Origin: Dechloromonas sp. H13
GTDB lineage: Bacteria; Pseudomonadota; Gammaproteobacteria; Burkholderiales; Rhodocyclaceae
Direction: 5' to 3'
Assembly (NCBI RefSeq): GCF_009469615.1
Contig: NZ_SSXX01000009.1
Coordinates: 1 to 64,000, forward strand
Length of the DNA stretch: 64,000 nt
Shown: positions 52,577 to 60,621 of the stretch, piece by piece
Layout of the letters: each line of letters starts with the position of its first letter
Numbering within the stretch: the stretch's first letter is position 1
Translations under genes and position numbers: made by a program
Notes under the pieces: generated by a model
The model's input: only the letters and a program-made list of their open reading frames with translations
Database searches by the model: none
What the model was told of the DNA's origin: nothing

Positions 52577-54799
52577 ATGGTTTCCGTCGTTCATTCCGTC
52601 GCTGCGCAAAGCGACTTCGACCAGTTTTTCGTGACGCTCGCCGAAGGCCTCGACGCCGACGAGACGGCTGCGCTGAAGGCGGCCGTCGCCTACGCCTGGG
52701 AGGTGTACGGCGATGCCATGCTCGGTAGTGGCGAACGTATCTGGTCGCATGCGCTGGGCATGGCGGTGATCATCGCCGGGCTCAAGCTCGACGTCGAATC
52801 GCGCATGGCGGCGCTCCTGTTCGCCGTGCCGGCGCACGACGAGAACGGCATCGTGCGCATCGAGGAGCGCTTCGGCAAGCCGGCAGCGCACCTGGTTAAT
52901 GGCATTTCCCGGCTCAACCGCCTGCGGCCGATCACCAAGGGCTTCGTCGCCGCCAACATCGAGGGCGGCGAAGTCAATCCGGCCGAGATGAAGGCGCAGA
53001 TCGAAGTGCTGCGCAAGATGCTGCTGGCCATGGTCGAGGATATCCGCGTCGTCCTGCTGCGCCTCGCCAGCCGCACCCAGACCCTGCGCTTCTACGCTGT
53101 CCACCAGGACGACCTGCGCGTCCAGGTCGCCCGCGAGACGCTGGAACTCTACTCGCCGCTGGCTAACCGGCTCGGCGTCTGGGAGCTGAAATGGGAGCTG
53201 GAGGATCTTTCCTTCCGCTTCCTGCACCCCGAGACCTACAAGAAGATCGCCGGCATGCTCGACGAGAAGCGCCGCGAGCGCGAGCAGTTCATCGCCGACG
53301 CCGTGGCCCGGGTACGCGAGGAACTGGCGGCGGCCGGCGTTGCCAACGCCGAGGTTTACGGCCGTCCAAAGCACATCTACAGCATCTGGAACAAGATGCG
53401 CAAGAAGGGCGTCGAGTTCTCGGAGGTGTACGACATCCGCGCCCTGCGCATCATCGTCGACGACCTCAAGGACTGCTACACCGCGCTCGGCATCGTGCAT
53501 AACCTGTGGTCGCCGATTTCCAAGGAATTCGACGATTACATCTCGAATCCCAAGGGCAACTACTACCGCTCGCTGCATACCGCGGTGCGCTGCCCGGACG
53601 GGCGCAGCCTGGAAATCCAGATCCGCACCTGGGAGATGCACAAGCACGCCGAACTCGGCGTCGCCGCGCACTGGCGCTACAAGGAAGGCACCAAGCGCAG
53701 CGCCGAGGACAACTACGACGAGAAGATCGCCTGGTTGCGCCAGCTGCTGACCTGGAAGGAGGAAGTCGCCGACAGCTCGGACTGGATCAACCATTACAAG
53801 CAGGCGGCGCTCGACGAGACGCTCTATGTCATCACCCCGCAGGGCAAGGTGGTCGACCTGCCGCAGGGGGCGACGCCGGTCGATTTCGCCTACCGCGTGC
53901 ACACCGACCTCGGCCATCGTTGCCGCGGCGCCAAGGTCAACGGCCAACTCGTGCCGCTCAACACGCCGCTGGAGACCGGGCAGCGGGTCGAGATCATCAC
54001 CGCCAAGGTGGGCGGCCCGTCGCGCGACTGGCTGAACCCGACGCTCAACTACATCCACACCAAGAGCGCGCGGGTCAAGGTGCGGGCCTGGTTTGCCAAC
54101 CTGGCGCTCGAGGAAACGCTGTCCGAAGGGCGGGCGCTGATCGCCAAGGAACTGCAGCGCGCCGGGCAGACCGGCGCCAACATCGACGAACTCGCCCACA
54201 AGCTCGGCTTTTCGCGCGCCGACGACCTCTACATTGCGGCGGCGCGCGGCGACCTCAACCAGCGCCACTTCCAGTCGGTGGCGCGCGGCGGCGACCTGCT
54301 CGCCGAAACCCAGTTGCCGGACGCGGTACAGACCCGGCCGAGCAAGCCGGTCGCCGGCAACCAGGGTATCCTGATCGTCGGCGTCGACAAGCTGCTGACC
54401 CAGCTGGCGCGCTGTTGCAAGCCGGCGCCGCCGGACGAGATCCAGGGCTTCGTCACGCGCGGCAAGGGGATCTCGATCCACCGCATGGACTGCCCCAATT
54501 TCGCCAACCTGGCCGCCCTGCATCCCGAGCGCGTCATCGAGACCGATTGGGGGCTGCAGACCACCGGCGTCTTCGCCGCCGACATCGTGGTCGATGCCCA
54601 CGACCGCCAGGGCCTGTTGCGCGACATTTCGGAAATTTTCGCCAAGGAAAAGCTTAACGTCATCGGCGTCAATACCCAGTCCAAGCAGGGCAAGGCGCAC
54701 ATGGGCTTCACCGTCGAAATCACCAACCTGCAGCAACTGCAGCGCACGCTGACGCTGATCCACGATGTCGAAGGCGTGGTCGGCGTGCGCCGGGCCTGA
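52577..54799 (+). CDS. relA: RelA-type (p)ppGpp synthetase
   Basis: This 740-residue protein has a degenerate HD hydrolase domain (LLFAVPAHDENG in place of HDVVEDT), then the synthetase domain (RPKHIYSIWNKMRKKG, EVYDIRALRIIV, EFDDYISNPKGNYYRSLHT), a TGS domain, a helical/zinc-finger region and a C-terminal ACT domain. The EFDD acidic motif and lost HD residues mark a monofunctional RelA rather than bifunctional SpoT. It makes (p)ppGpp on amino-acid starvation while ribosome-bound. ATG 52577 is used; a TTG ten codons upstream is less likely. Confidence 0.92.
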   Translation: MVSVVHSVAAQSDFDQFFVTLAEGLDADETAALKAAVAYAWEVYGDAMLGSGERIWSHALGMAVIIAGLKLDVESRMAALLFAVPAHDENGIVRIEERFGKPAAHLVNGISRLNRLRPITKGFVAANIEGGEVNPAEMKAQIEVLRKMLLAMVEDIRVVLLRLASRTQTLRFYAVHQDDLRVQVARETLELYSPLANRLGVWELKWELEDLSFRFLHPETYKKIAGMLDEKRREREQFIADAVARVREELAAAGVANAEVYGRPKHIYSIWNKMRKKGVEFSEVYDIRALRIIVDDLKDCYTALGIVHNLWSPISKEFDDYISNPKGNYYRSLHTAVRCPDGRSLEIQIRTWEMHKHAELGVAAHWRYKEGTKRSAEDNYDEKIAWLRQLLTWKEEVADSSDWINHYKQAALDETLYVITPQGKVVDLPQGATPVDFAYRVHTDLGHRCRGAKVNGQLVPLNTPLETGQRVEIITAKVGGPSRDWLNPTLNYIHTKSARVKVRAWFANLALEETLSEGRALIAKELQRAGQTGANIDELAHKLGFSRADDLYIAAARGDLNQRHFQSVARGGDLLAETQLPDAVQTRPSKPVAGNQGILIVGVDKLLTQLARCCKPAPPDEIQGFVTRGKGISIHRMDCPNFANLAALHPERVIETDWGLQTTGVFAADIVVDAHDRQGLLRDISEIFAKEKLNVIGVNTQSKQGKAHMGFTVEITNLQQLQRTLTLIHDVEGVVGVRRA

Positions 54800-54808
54800 T
54801 CGGCGAAT

Positions 54809-54820
54809 GCTGCGGTCGAC
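54809..54820 (-). repeat. Dispersed motif GTCGACCGCAGC, minus strand
   Basis: Intergenic, nine bases after the relA stop. One of only two minus-strand copies. Confidence 0.55.
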
Positions 54821-54841
54821 GTCCGAAAACAGGGGAAATCG

Positions 54842-55048
54842 ATGAAGGGAAATTTCATGTCCGTGGCGCTGATCGTCATCGGCGCCATCGCGCTGGCGGT
54901 CAATCTCGACCTGATCGAATTCGATCTCGTTGCCCTGCTGCGCAAGTGGTGGCCGCTGGCGCTGATCGCCCTTGGTACGGCGCTGTTCTTCACGCCGGAC
55001 GACGGTCGGCGCAAGGGTTCCGGATCGTCAGCCCATGGCGGTGATTGA
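54842..55048 (+). CDS. Small membrane protein (LiaI/LiaF-like helices)
   Basis: This 68-residue protein has two hydrophobic segments (SVALIVIGAIALAVNLDLIE and WWPLALIALGTALFF) and a charged tail, like the LiaI-LiaF transmembrane family. Function unknown. AGGGGAAA precedes the ATG. A hairpin and then the deacetylase gene follow. Confidence 0.65.
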   Translation: MKGNFMSVALIVIGAIALAVNLDLIEFDLVALLRKWWPLALIALGTALFFTPDDGRRKGSGSSAHGGD

Positions 55049-55097
55049 GCATGGATTGGCGTTCATTCAATTCTTTTCATCCGCAATTGGTTTTGCC

Positions 55098-55113
55098 AGG
55101 GGTGCTCACCCCT
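55098..55113 (+). terminator. Short hairpin upstream of the deacetylase gene
   Basis: AGGGGTG-CT-CACCCCT, 7-bp perfect stem, ending the small membrane-protein gene unit. No long T-tract. Confidence 0.4.
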
Positions 55114-55131
55114 TTGCGAAGGTCCGTTTAA

Positions 55132-56091
55132 ATGCTTGACGTATTTTTCTCGGTCGACGTCGAGGTCTGGTGCGATGGCTGGGACAATCTCGACGAGAAG
55201 TTTCCTGAAGCCTTCAGACGCTACGTCTACGGGCCGACTGCGCATGGAGATTACGCGCTTCCGTACACGTTGAGGGTGCTTGAGGATCATGGACTGACTG
55301 GGGTCTTCTTCGTCGAACCGCTCTTCTCGACGCGATTCGGTAGCCAACCGTTGCAGGAAATCGTCGGTTTATTGCGTGAGGGAAAGCAGGAAATCCAACT
55401 GCATTTGCATCCTGAATGGGTGGATGAATCCATCGAACCCCTGTTGGAAAATATCGAGGGCAAGCGGCAGCACCTTCGTTATTACACGCGCAGCGAACAG
55501 GAGATTCTCGTTGCTGCCGGCAAGCGCCTGATAGCGGAGGCGGGCGGTGGCGAATGTGCAGCATTCCGGGCCGGCAGTTTCGGCTTCAATCGGGATACGT
55601 TGACCGCGCTGGTAGCAAATGGCATTCGTTTTGACAGTAGCTACAACGCCACGATATTCGGCCTCGACAGTGGTGTGGGTCCGGGCCAGGTGTTGGTGGA
55701 TGCATTCGAGTGCGACGGCATCTGCGAGTATCCCATGACCGTCTATGACGACGGTACGGCCTTGCGCCATGCCCAGTTGACTGCCTGCTCGCATCGCGAG
55801 ATGGAGGGCTTGCTTTGGCAGGCGCTGGAAACCGGACGACGGTCGTTCATGATCCTTTCTCACAATTTCGAGTTGCTGAACACGACCAGGGATCGCCCGG
55901 ACGATGTGGTGGTTTCCCGTTTTCGTCAGCTCTGCGCCTTCCTTGATCGCAACCGTGATTCTTTCAACTTGCGCGGCTTCGAGGGTTTGACCCCTGATCT
56001 GGCTACGCTGCAGCCGGCACCCTTGAAATCCCCAGTCTGGAAAACTGCCATGAGAATGATGGAACAAGCCGGTCGCCGGAGGTTCCGATGA
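55132..56091 (+). CDS. Polysaccharide deacetylase family protein
   Basis: This 319-residue protein has NodB-homology motifs: FFSVDVEVWCDGW (metal Asp), QEIQLHLHPEWVDES (HxxxH-like) and FRAGSFGFNRDTL. No signal peptide, so it is cytosolic or loosely associated. It would deacetylate a sugar or N-acyl group on a carbohydrate. First gene of a lower-GC cluster; its stop overlaps the next ATG (ATGA). The extended C-terminus is unusual. Confidence 0.78.
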   Translation: MLDVFFSVDVEVWCDGWDNLDEKFPEAFRRYVYGPTAHGDYALPYTLRVLEDHGLTGVFFVEPLFSTRFGSQPLQEIVGLLREGKQEIQLHLHPEWVDESIEPLLENIEGKRQHLRYYTRSEQEILVAAGKRLIAEAGGGECAAFRAGSFGFNRDTLTALVANGIRFDSSYNATIFGLDSGVGPGQVLVDAFECDGICEYPMTVYDDGTALRHAQLTACSHREMEGLLWQALETGRRSFMILSHNFELLNTTRDRPDDVVVSRFRQLCAFLDRNRDSFNLRGFEGLTPDLATLQPAPLKSPVWKTAMRMMEQAGRRRFR

Positions 56092-57026
56092 ACGGGAGCG
56101 CCTGCCGGGATTACGCGCTAAAGTATCAACTCAGCGACTGGACCCTGTTCAGTGCGACGTTTCCCTTGCAGATGGCGTCGGTAAAGGTGGCCGAGCGCCT
56201 GGTTCCGGTGAGGGAGCCTGTGCCGCCTGCCGATCCTCTGGCGCCAGGGAGCCAGGGCTATCTGGTGCGTGCGCTGCCGGTTGCCGAAGCACTGTCGCCG
56301 ATCGGGGTGGCGGGCGATTACCTGCGCTACGTCCAGCTCCAGTATCGGCATTGCGTTATCGATTTCCGATCGTCGTTCGAGGACTATCAGAAAAAATTCT
56401 CCTCCAAGACCCGGTCGACGATCAATCGCAAAGTCAGGAAATACGCCGAGCATGCGGGTGGCGCGCTGTCCTGGAAAACCTACCGGACGGTCGATGAGCT
56501 CCGGGAGTTTCTTCCGCTGGCGCGTGAGGTGGCGAGGAAAACTTACCAGGAAAAGCTCCTCGACGCCGGCATCCCGGAGAGCGAATGGTTTGTCCGCGAA
56601 ATGGAGTCGCTGGCGTCACAGGATCAGGTCCGGGCATACATCCTGTTCGACCGTGAACGCCCCGTTTCGTATCTCTATTGTCCGATCGACGATGGAACGC
56701 TGATCTATGCCTATCTAGGGTACGACCCCGACTACATGAAATTGTCGGTCGGCACCGTACTGCAATGGCTTGCAGTCGAGCAGATGTTCGGCGAGGGCCG
56801 TTTCCGCTATTTCGATTTCACAGAGGGTGAATCCGACCACAAGCGCCTTTTTGCCACGCACGAAACGTTATGCGCCAATGTGCTGTTTCTGAAAAATACA
56901 TTTAAAAACAGGATTCTTGCGCATAGTCATTGGTGGACAGGACGTTTTTCGGGATGGCTTGGCGATACGCTGGAAAGATTCGGTGTCAAGGCCAAAGTTA
57001 AAAAAATCCTTCGTTTCAACCGCTAA
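56088..57026 (+). CDS. FemAB/BioF2-like GNAT-fold transferase
   Basis: This 312-residue protein has the pattern of FemAB-like peptidyl or acyl transferases in the GNAT superfamily: VIDFRSSFEDYQKKFSSKTR, STINRKVRKYAEHAGG, AYILFDRERPVSYLYC and GEGRFRYFDFTEGESDHKRL. Such enzymes form amide bonds on cell-wall or carbohydrate substrates. Coupled to the deacetylase gene, so it may acylate or aminoacylate the freed amine. Substrate unknown. Confidence 0.7.
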   Translation: MNGSACRDYALKYQLSDWTLFSATFPLQMASVKVAERLVPVREPVPPADPLAPGSQGYLVRALPVAEALSPIGVAGDYLRYVQLQYRHCVIDFRSSFEDYQKKFSSKTRSTINRKVRKYAEHAGGALSWKTYRTVDELREFLPLAREVARKTYQEKLLDAGIPESEWFVREMESLASQDQVRAYILFDRERPVSYLYCPIDDGTLIYAYLGYDPDYMKLSVGTVLQWLAVEQMFGEGRFRYFDFTEGESDHKRLFATHETLCANVLFLKNTFKNRILAHSHWWTGRFSGWLGDTLERFGVKAKVKKILRFNR

Positions 57027-57082
57027 TCATCACTCGGCGACAGATTCGAAGCTGCAATGAATACTCGATGAGATAACCTGAA

Positions 57083-58216
57083 ATGAGTTCTCAAACCCAA
57101 AGCTTTTGGGGCCGTCTCGGCGCCACCGTCGGAAAGGCCAAGTTGGCCGCTGAGATTATCGGGCAAGCCCGCAAGCATTATGGTGGCAGCTATATTTCCA
57201 CCGGCTTGCGCTTTCTCGACATGTATGCGCGACGATTCTCACCATTGGAAATGGTTGAACTGGATCTACTGAACGTTTCCAAAACCCGGGGCGACATTGC
57301 TGAAGTGATCAGCAAGGAAAATATGATTCAGCTCCAGCAAAGCTTCAATCCCGTCGAACTGACGAACCAGACCGAGAACAAGCTGGATTTCGAGCGACTT
57401 TGTGCAGATGCCGGCTTGCCAAGCGCCAGGACAGTTGCGGTAGTTAGAACCAGTCCCCGGGTCAGCGTCTCCATGAACCGAGAAGAGATTGGAGGCGGGG
57501 ACGTAATCAATGCCCTCGCAGCAAGATTGCCGCCAGGGGATTATGTGATCAAACCGCGCGACGGTGCCCTCGGTCGGGGCGTCCTCGTTTTTTCCTGTGG
57601 TGATACCAGCCCGGAGCATGTGGGCGAAACGTTGAAGACGCATCTGGATCGGCATGGCGATTTCGACTCATGGCTGGTTCAGCCGAAGCTGGTCAATCAC
57701 AAGGAGGTGACCCGGATCAGTCCTTCGCCGGCGTTGCAGACGGTGCGTCTGGTTACGTATGTCGCCGACGCTGGTGACGTAAGAATATTGCTTGTGGGCT
57801 GGCGTCTGGCTGATGCAAAGGCTGAATTCGAGGCGGAATACTCTAACTTCGGCGGGACAGCAAATAACAATGTTTTTTGTTTGATTGATCCGATTGATGG
57901 AACGGTGCGGAGATGTTTCATGAAAAGTCGCCACCCCTTTGGCTTTGGATTGCATGAGATCGAGAAGCATCCGACCACTGGCCTGAGTTTGAGGGGCGTG
58001 CAACCGCCGATGTGGAATGAGATCATGGACCTCGGCAAGAAGGCGGCATTGGCCTTTCTTCCGTCGCGATGCCTCGGGTGGGACATCGCAGTGACCTCCG
58101 TCGGGCCGGTCCTGATCGAAGCCAACCGTTACTGGGATCCGCACAACGAGGATTCTTCAGAGATGCAGCGGGTAGTTCGTTACTTGCGGGCGGAGCGTGC
58201 CAGGGTCAGTTCGTAG
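57083..58216 (+). CDS. ATP-grasp protein (sugar-transfer associated type)
   Basis: This 377-residue protein has NKLDFERLCADAGLPSARTV, GDYVIKPRDGALGRGVLVFS (ATP-binding), DSWLVQPKLVNH and late VGPVLIEANRYWDPHNEDSS (metal-binding). This resembles the ATPgrasp_ST family found in exopolysaccharide loci. It would ligate a carboxylate to an amine or alcohol using ATP. A short gap separates it from the FemAB-like gene; a second ATP-grasp gene follows. Confidence 0.75.
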   Translation: MSSQTQSFWGRLGATVGKAKLAAEIIGQARKHYGGSYISTGLRFLDMYARRFSPLEMVELDLLNVSKTRGDIAEVISKENMIQLQQSFNPVELTNQTENKLDFERLCADAGLPSARTVAVVRTSPRVSVSMNREEIGGGDVINALAARLPPGDYVIKPRDGALGRGVLVFSCGDTSPEHVGETLKTHLDRHGDFDSWLVQPKLVNHKEVTRISPSPALQTVRLVTYVADAGDVRILLVGWRLADAKAEFEAEYSNFGGTANNNVFCLIDPIDGTVRRCFMKSRHPFGFGLHEIEKHPTTGLSLRGVQPPMWNEIMDLGKKAALAFLPSRCLGWDIAVTSVGPVLIEANRYWDPHNEDSSEMQRVVRYLRAERARVSS

Positions 58217-58457
58217 TTTGTTGGTGGCGACCGACAGGCGTCCGAATTCGGTATTTCATAATGTTGGGAAATGAAATAAAAAATTGCGGTTGTTGGTCAT
58301 ATTAATAGGGAAATTTATAGGGCATTCGTTAGATGATGAATGCATGATCTGGGTTCAGGAGAACGATAAGGAAGTTCCTTCGTTTTTGGCGCTAATTATT
58401 TATAACGCAAAAATTGGTGGCGATCATGCGCTCCATTTTTCCGTCGAGGATTTATAA

Positions 58458-59525
58458 GTGAAGAAAAAGGCATTGGTTTTAGTGGACGATGAAGTCCTGG
58501 CTTTAAAGGGAATTTATGCGCTGAAAAACTCCGGTTACAAGGTTAGTGTTTTGACCAAAAAAGAATCCGTTGCTTTGAAGCATTGTCGTTGTGTTAGTTC
58601 TTTTTGTTTGCTCCCCGCAGAGATATCGAATCATGCCCTTCTGGAGAAGATTCGTTCATATCGCGCCGATATTATATTCCCAGCGGACATTGATTCCGCC
58701 GGGCAGCTATATGAATTGTCCCTGCTCGAACCGAATTTGCCATTTTTTCCATGTAGCTCTGGCGAGTTGCTGGATGCCTTGGATAACAAGAATAGCTTTG
58801 TTTCGCTATTGGAAAGCCATGGAATAAAATGTCCAAAATCCGTCTTGTTGTTTCCGCCATTTTCGGAGAGTGATAAGACTCTGGAAGAAATAGGCTTTCC
58901 ACTTGTTGCAAAAGATCTGTATGGAGAATGCGGACGTGGTGTTAGCTTTATTAACTCCAGGGAGGAATTCGACCGTTATATTGCAGGTGAGGTGTCCCAT
59001 GGCAGGAACGATCCCGTTCAAATTCAGGAATTTATCGTTGGCGAAATTTTTGGATTGAATATATGTGCGGTGAACGGTGTTATCTGTTCCTGGAGTGTCT
59101 ATAAAAAACTGGATGAAGATACCATATTGTTTATGGATCGATTCGATATATGCAGCGCCATTTCCAAGCTGATAAGTGATCTGAAATATTCAGGGTTGGC
59201 AAATTTTGATTTGATGGTTTCAAAAGATGGTGTTTATTTTATTGAATGCAACCCCAGGGTGTGGTACACGATTCAGGCAGATCGCTTCCTTGGATTGAAT
59301 CATATTGAGGTTGGGATATCGAACAGGGTTTCTCCCGTTGAAGCGGGAAATACGGCGAAAATTACAGGAACCTACGTTTTTCCAAAAAAATCATTAAAAA
59401 TGCTGATTAACCCGATGAGCGTCTGGAAACTCAACTATCCGTCATTGCGTGGTGCCCTCGAGGTTGTGTCTGACCCGGTCATGCAGTTGACAAAAATCTT
59501 CAGGGAGTCTTTTGGAAAGTATTAA
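58458..59525 (+). CDS. ATP-grasp ligase
   Basis: This 355-residue protein starts MKKKALVLVDDEVLALKGIY. It has an N-terminal pre-ATP-grasp domain and an ATP-grasp domain (FPLVAKDLYGECGRGVSF, QIQEFIVGEIFGLNICAVNG, VYFIECNPRVWYTIQ). It is clearly AT-richer than the paa and core genes (codon third positions), pointing to transfer. Probably a carbamoyl-phosphate-synthetase-like ligase acting on the locus product. No partner substrate is evident. Confidence 0.75.
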   Translation: MKKKALVLVDDEVLALKGIYALKNSGYKVSVLTKKESVALKHCRCVSSFCLLPAEISNHALLEKIRSYRADIIFPADIDSAGQLYELSLLEPNLPFFPCSSGELLDALDNKNSFVSLLESHGIKCPKSVLLFPPFSESDKTLEEIGFPLVAKDLYGECGRGVSFINSREEFDRYIAGEVSHGRNDPVQIQEFIVGEIFGLNICAVNGVICSWSVYKKLDEDTILFMDRFDICSAISKLISDLKYSGLANFDLMVSKDGVYFIECNPRVWYTIQADRFLGLNHIEVGISNRVSPVEAGNTAKITGTYVFPKKSLKMLINPMSVWKLNYPSLRGALEVVSDPVMQLTKIFRESFGKY

Positions 59526-59623
59526 ACCTGAAATAAAACAGCCGAAAAAATATATTATGCTGCTAATTCGTTTCCAGTTTTTTCTGCTGAACGCATTGTG
59601 ATCAATGTGATGCGGAGTTGAAT

Positions 59624-59930
59624 CATGAAATCCTTGGCGATTGATTTTCTGGCATGGCAGATCCGCTTTGGAACGGAAGAGACGTGCAGGGAGGCCTTGC
59701 CCGCCAGCAATGGCCGGAAGGATTTCGCTATCCGCGTTGCGGCCACGACCATAGCCAAGAATGTTCGAGCTGCCATTACCAAGCCCCGTTGATGGTGTGC
59801 GCGTTGTTTCACTCGACCAGTCTGCTCCTGACCAAGTGGTTTTTGGCTATTTTCCTGATGGCATTGGACATGCGACGTCAGAATATTACTTCCGGTATGG
59901 CGAGCGGGCGCTCGAACCGGGTGTTTCGAC
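59624..59930 (+). pseudogene. Decayed IS1595-type transposase N-terminus
   Basis: One frame reads FLAWQIRFGTEETCREAL and, after a frameshift near 59690, another reads QQWPEGFRYPRCGHDHSQEC..CHYQAPLMVCALFHSTSLLLTKWFLAIFL, written here as short pieces. That is the zinc-ribbon N-terminus of IS1595-family transposases. The catalytic part is absent, so the element is dead. Confidence 0.65.
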
Positions 59931-59939
59931 GCTGAACAC

Positions 59940-60536
59940 ATGAAGACGGCTGTTGCGGCGCTTGGCAAAGCATTGATTCGTACTCTTGGCGTTGAGTATT
60001 GCTGTTTTCGCGTATTTTCTCTGGATCTGGACTCCCTACCAGAGCCCCCTACGCTTCCCCAGGGCTATCGTTGTGCCGAAGTCACCGGTGACGAGGTTCG
60101 TGAGGCGAGGCAACCGACGATACAAAGTGAGGCTTGGTATTCCGGAGAGGACGCGCTGGGCTTTGGCGTGTTTTTTGGGTCTGAGTTGGTGGCGCTTCAG
60201 TGGATTTGGTTCGGTGAGGGCTATCGCCGCAGGCGGAACTTCTGGCCGCTTGAGCGAAACGAGGCCAAGTCGGTGGAACTTGTCACGGCCCCCGAACACC
60301 GGGGTTTGGGTCTGGCGACTTGCCTCAAGCAGTTCAGCGCGCGGCAACTCGCGGCAAGGGGCTTCGTCCGGGTGTATAGCCGGATCTGGTGGAATAACTG
60401 GCCATCAATTCGCGTCAGCGAAAAGGCCGGCTGGAAGGCAGTTGCGCTCGTCGTCGAGTTGAAGACGCCATTGCGTTCGCGCCCCTTCCGATTCCAGTGG
60501 CGCCTTGGGTCGACGTCTGCACGCAACCCGGCATAA
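59940..60536 (+). CDS. GNAT-family N-acetyltransferase
   Basis: This 198-residue protein has a GNAT acetyl-CoA motif AKSVELVTAPEHRGLGLATCLK (about residues 104-125) and the later NWPSIRVSEKAGWKAVALVV. It would acetylate an amine. It follows the dead transposase and ends the lower-GC cluster with the deacetylase and ATP-grasp genes, but it may be unrelated to them. Arg-rich C-terminus. Ends before the ppk1 gene on the opposite strand. Confidence 0.75.
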   Translation: MKTAVAALGKALIRTLGVEYCCFRVFSLDLDSLPEPPTLPQGYRCAEVTGDEVREARQPTIQSEAWYSGEDALGFGVFFGSELVALQWIWFGEGYRRRRNFWPLERNEAKSVELVTAPEHRGLGLATCLKQFSARQLAARGFVRVYSRIWWNNWPSIRVSEKAGWKAVALVVELKTPLRSRPFRFQWRLGSTSARNPA

Positions 60537-60603
60537 GCCCGGACGTATCTGAGCCTGCGTCTGGCTCCGTAGCCCTGCCCGAAGAATTTGCCTGTTTCGG
60601 ATG

Positions 60604-60615
60604 GTCGACCGCAGC
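60604..60615 (+). repeat. Dispersed motif GTCGACCGCAGC
   Basis: Intergenic copy just beyond the ppk1 stop. Confidence 0.6.
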
Positions 60616-60621
60616 AGGCGG

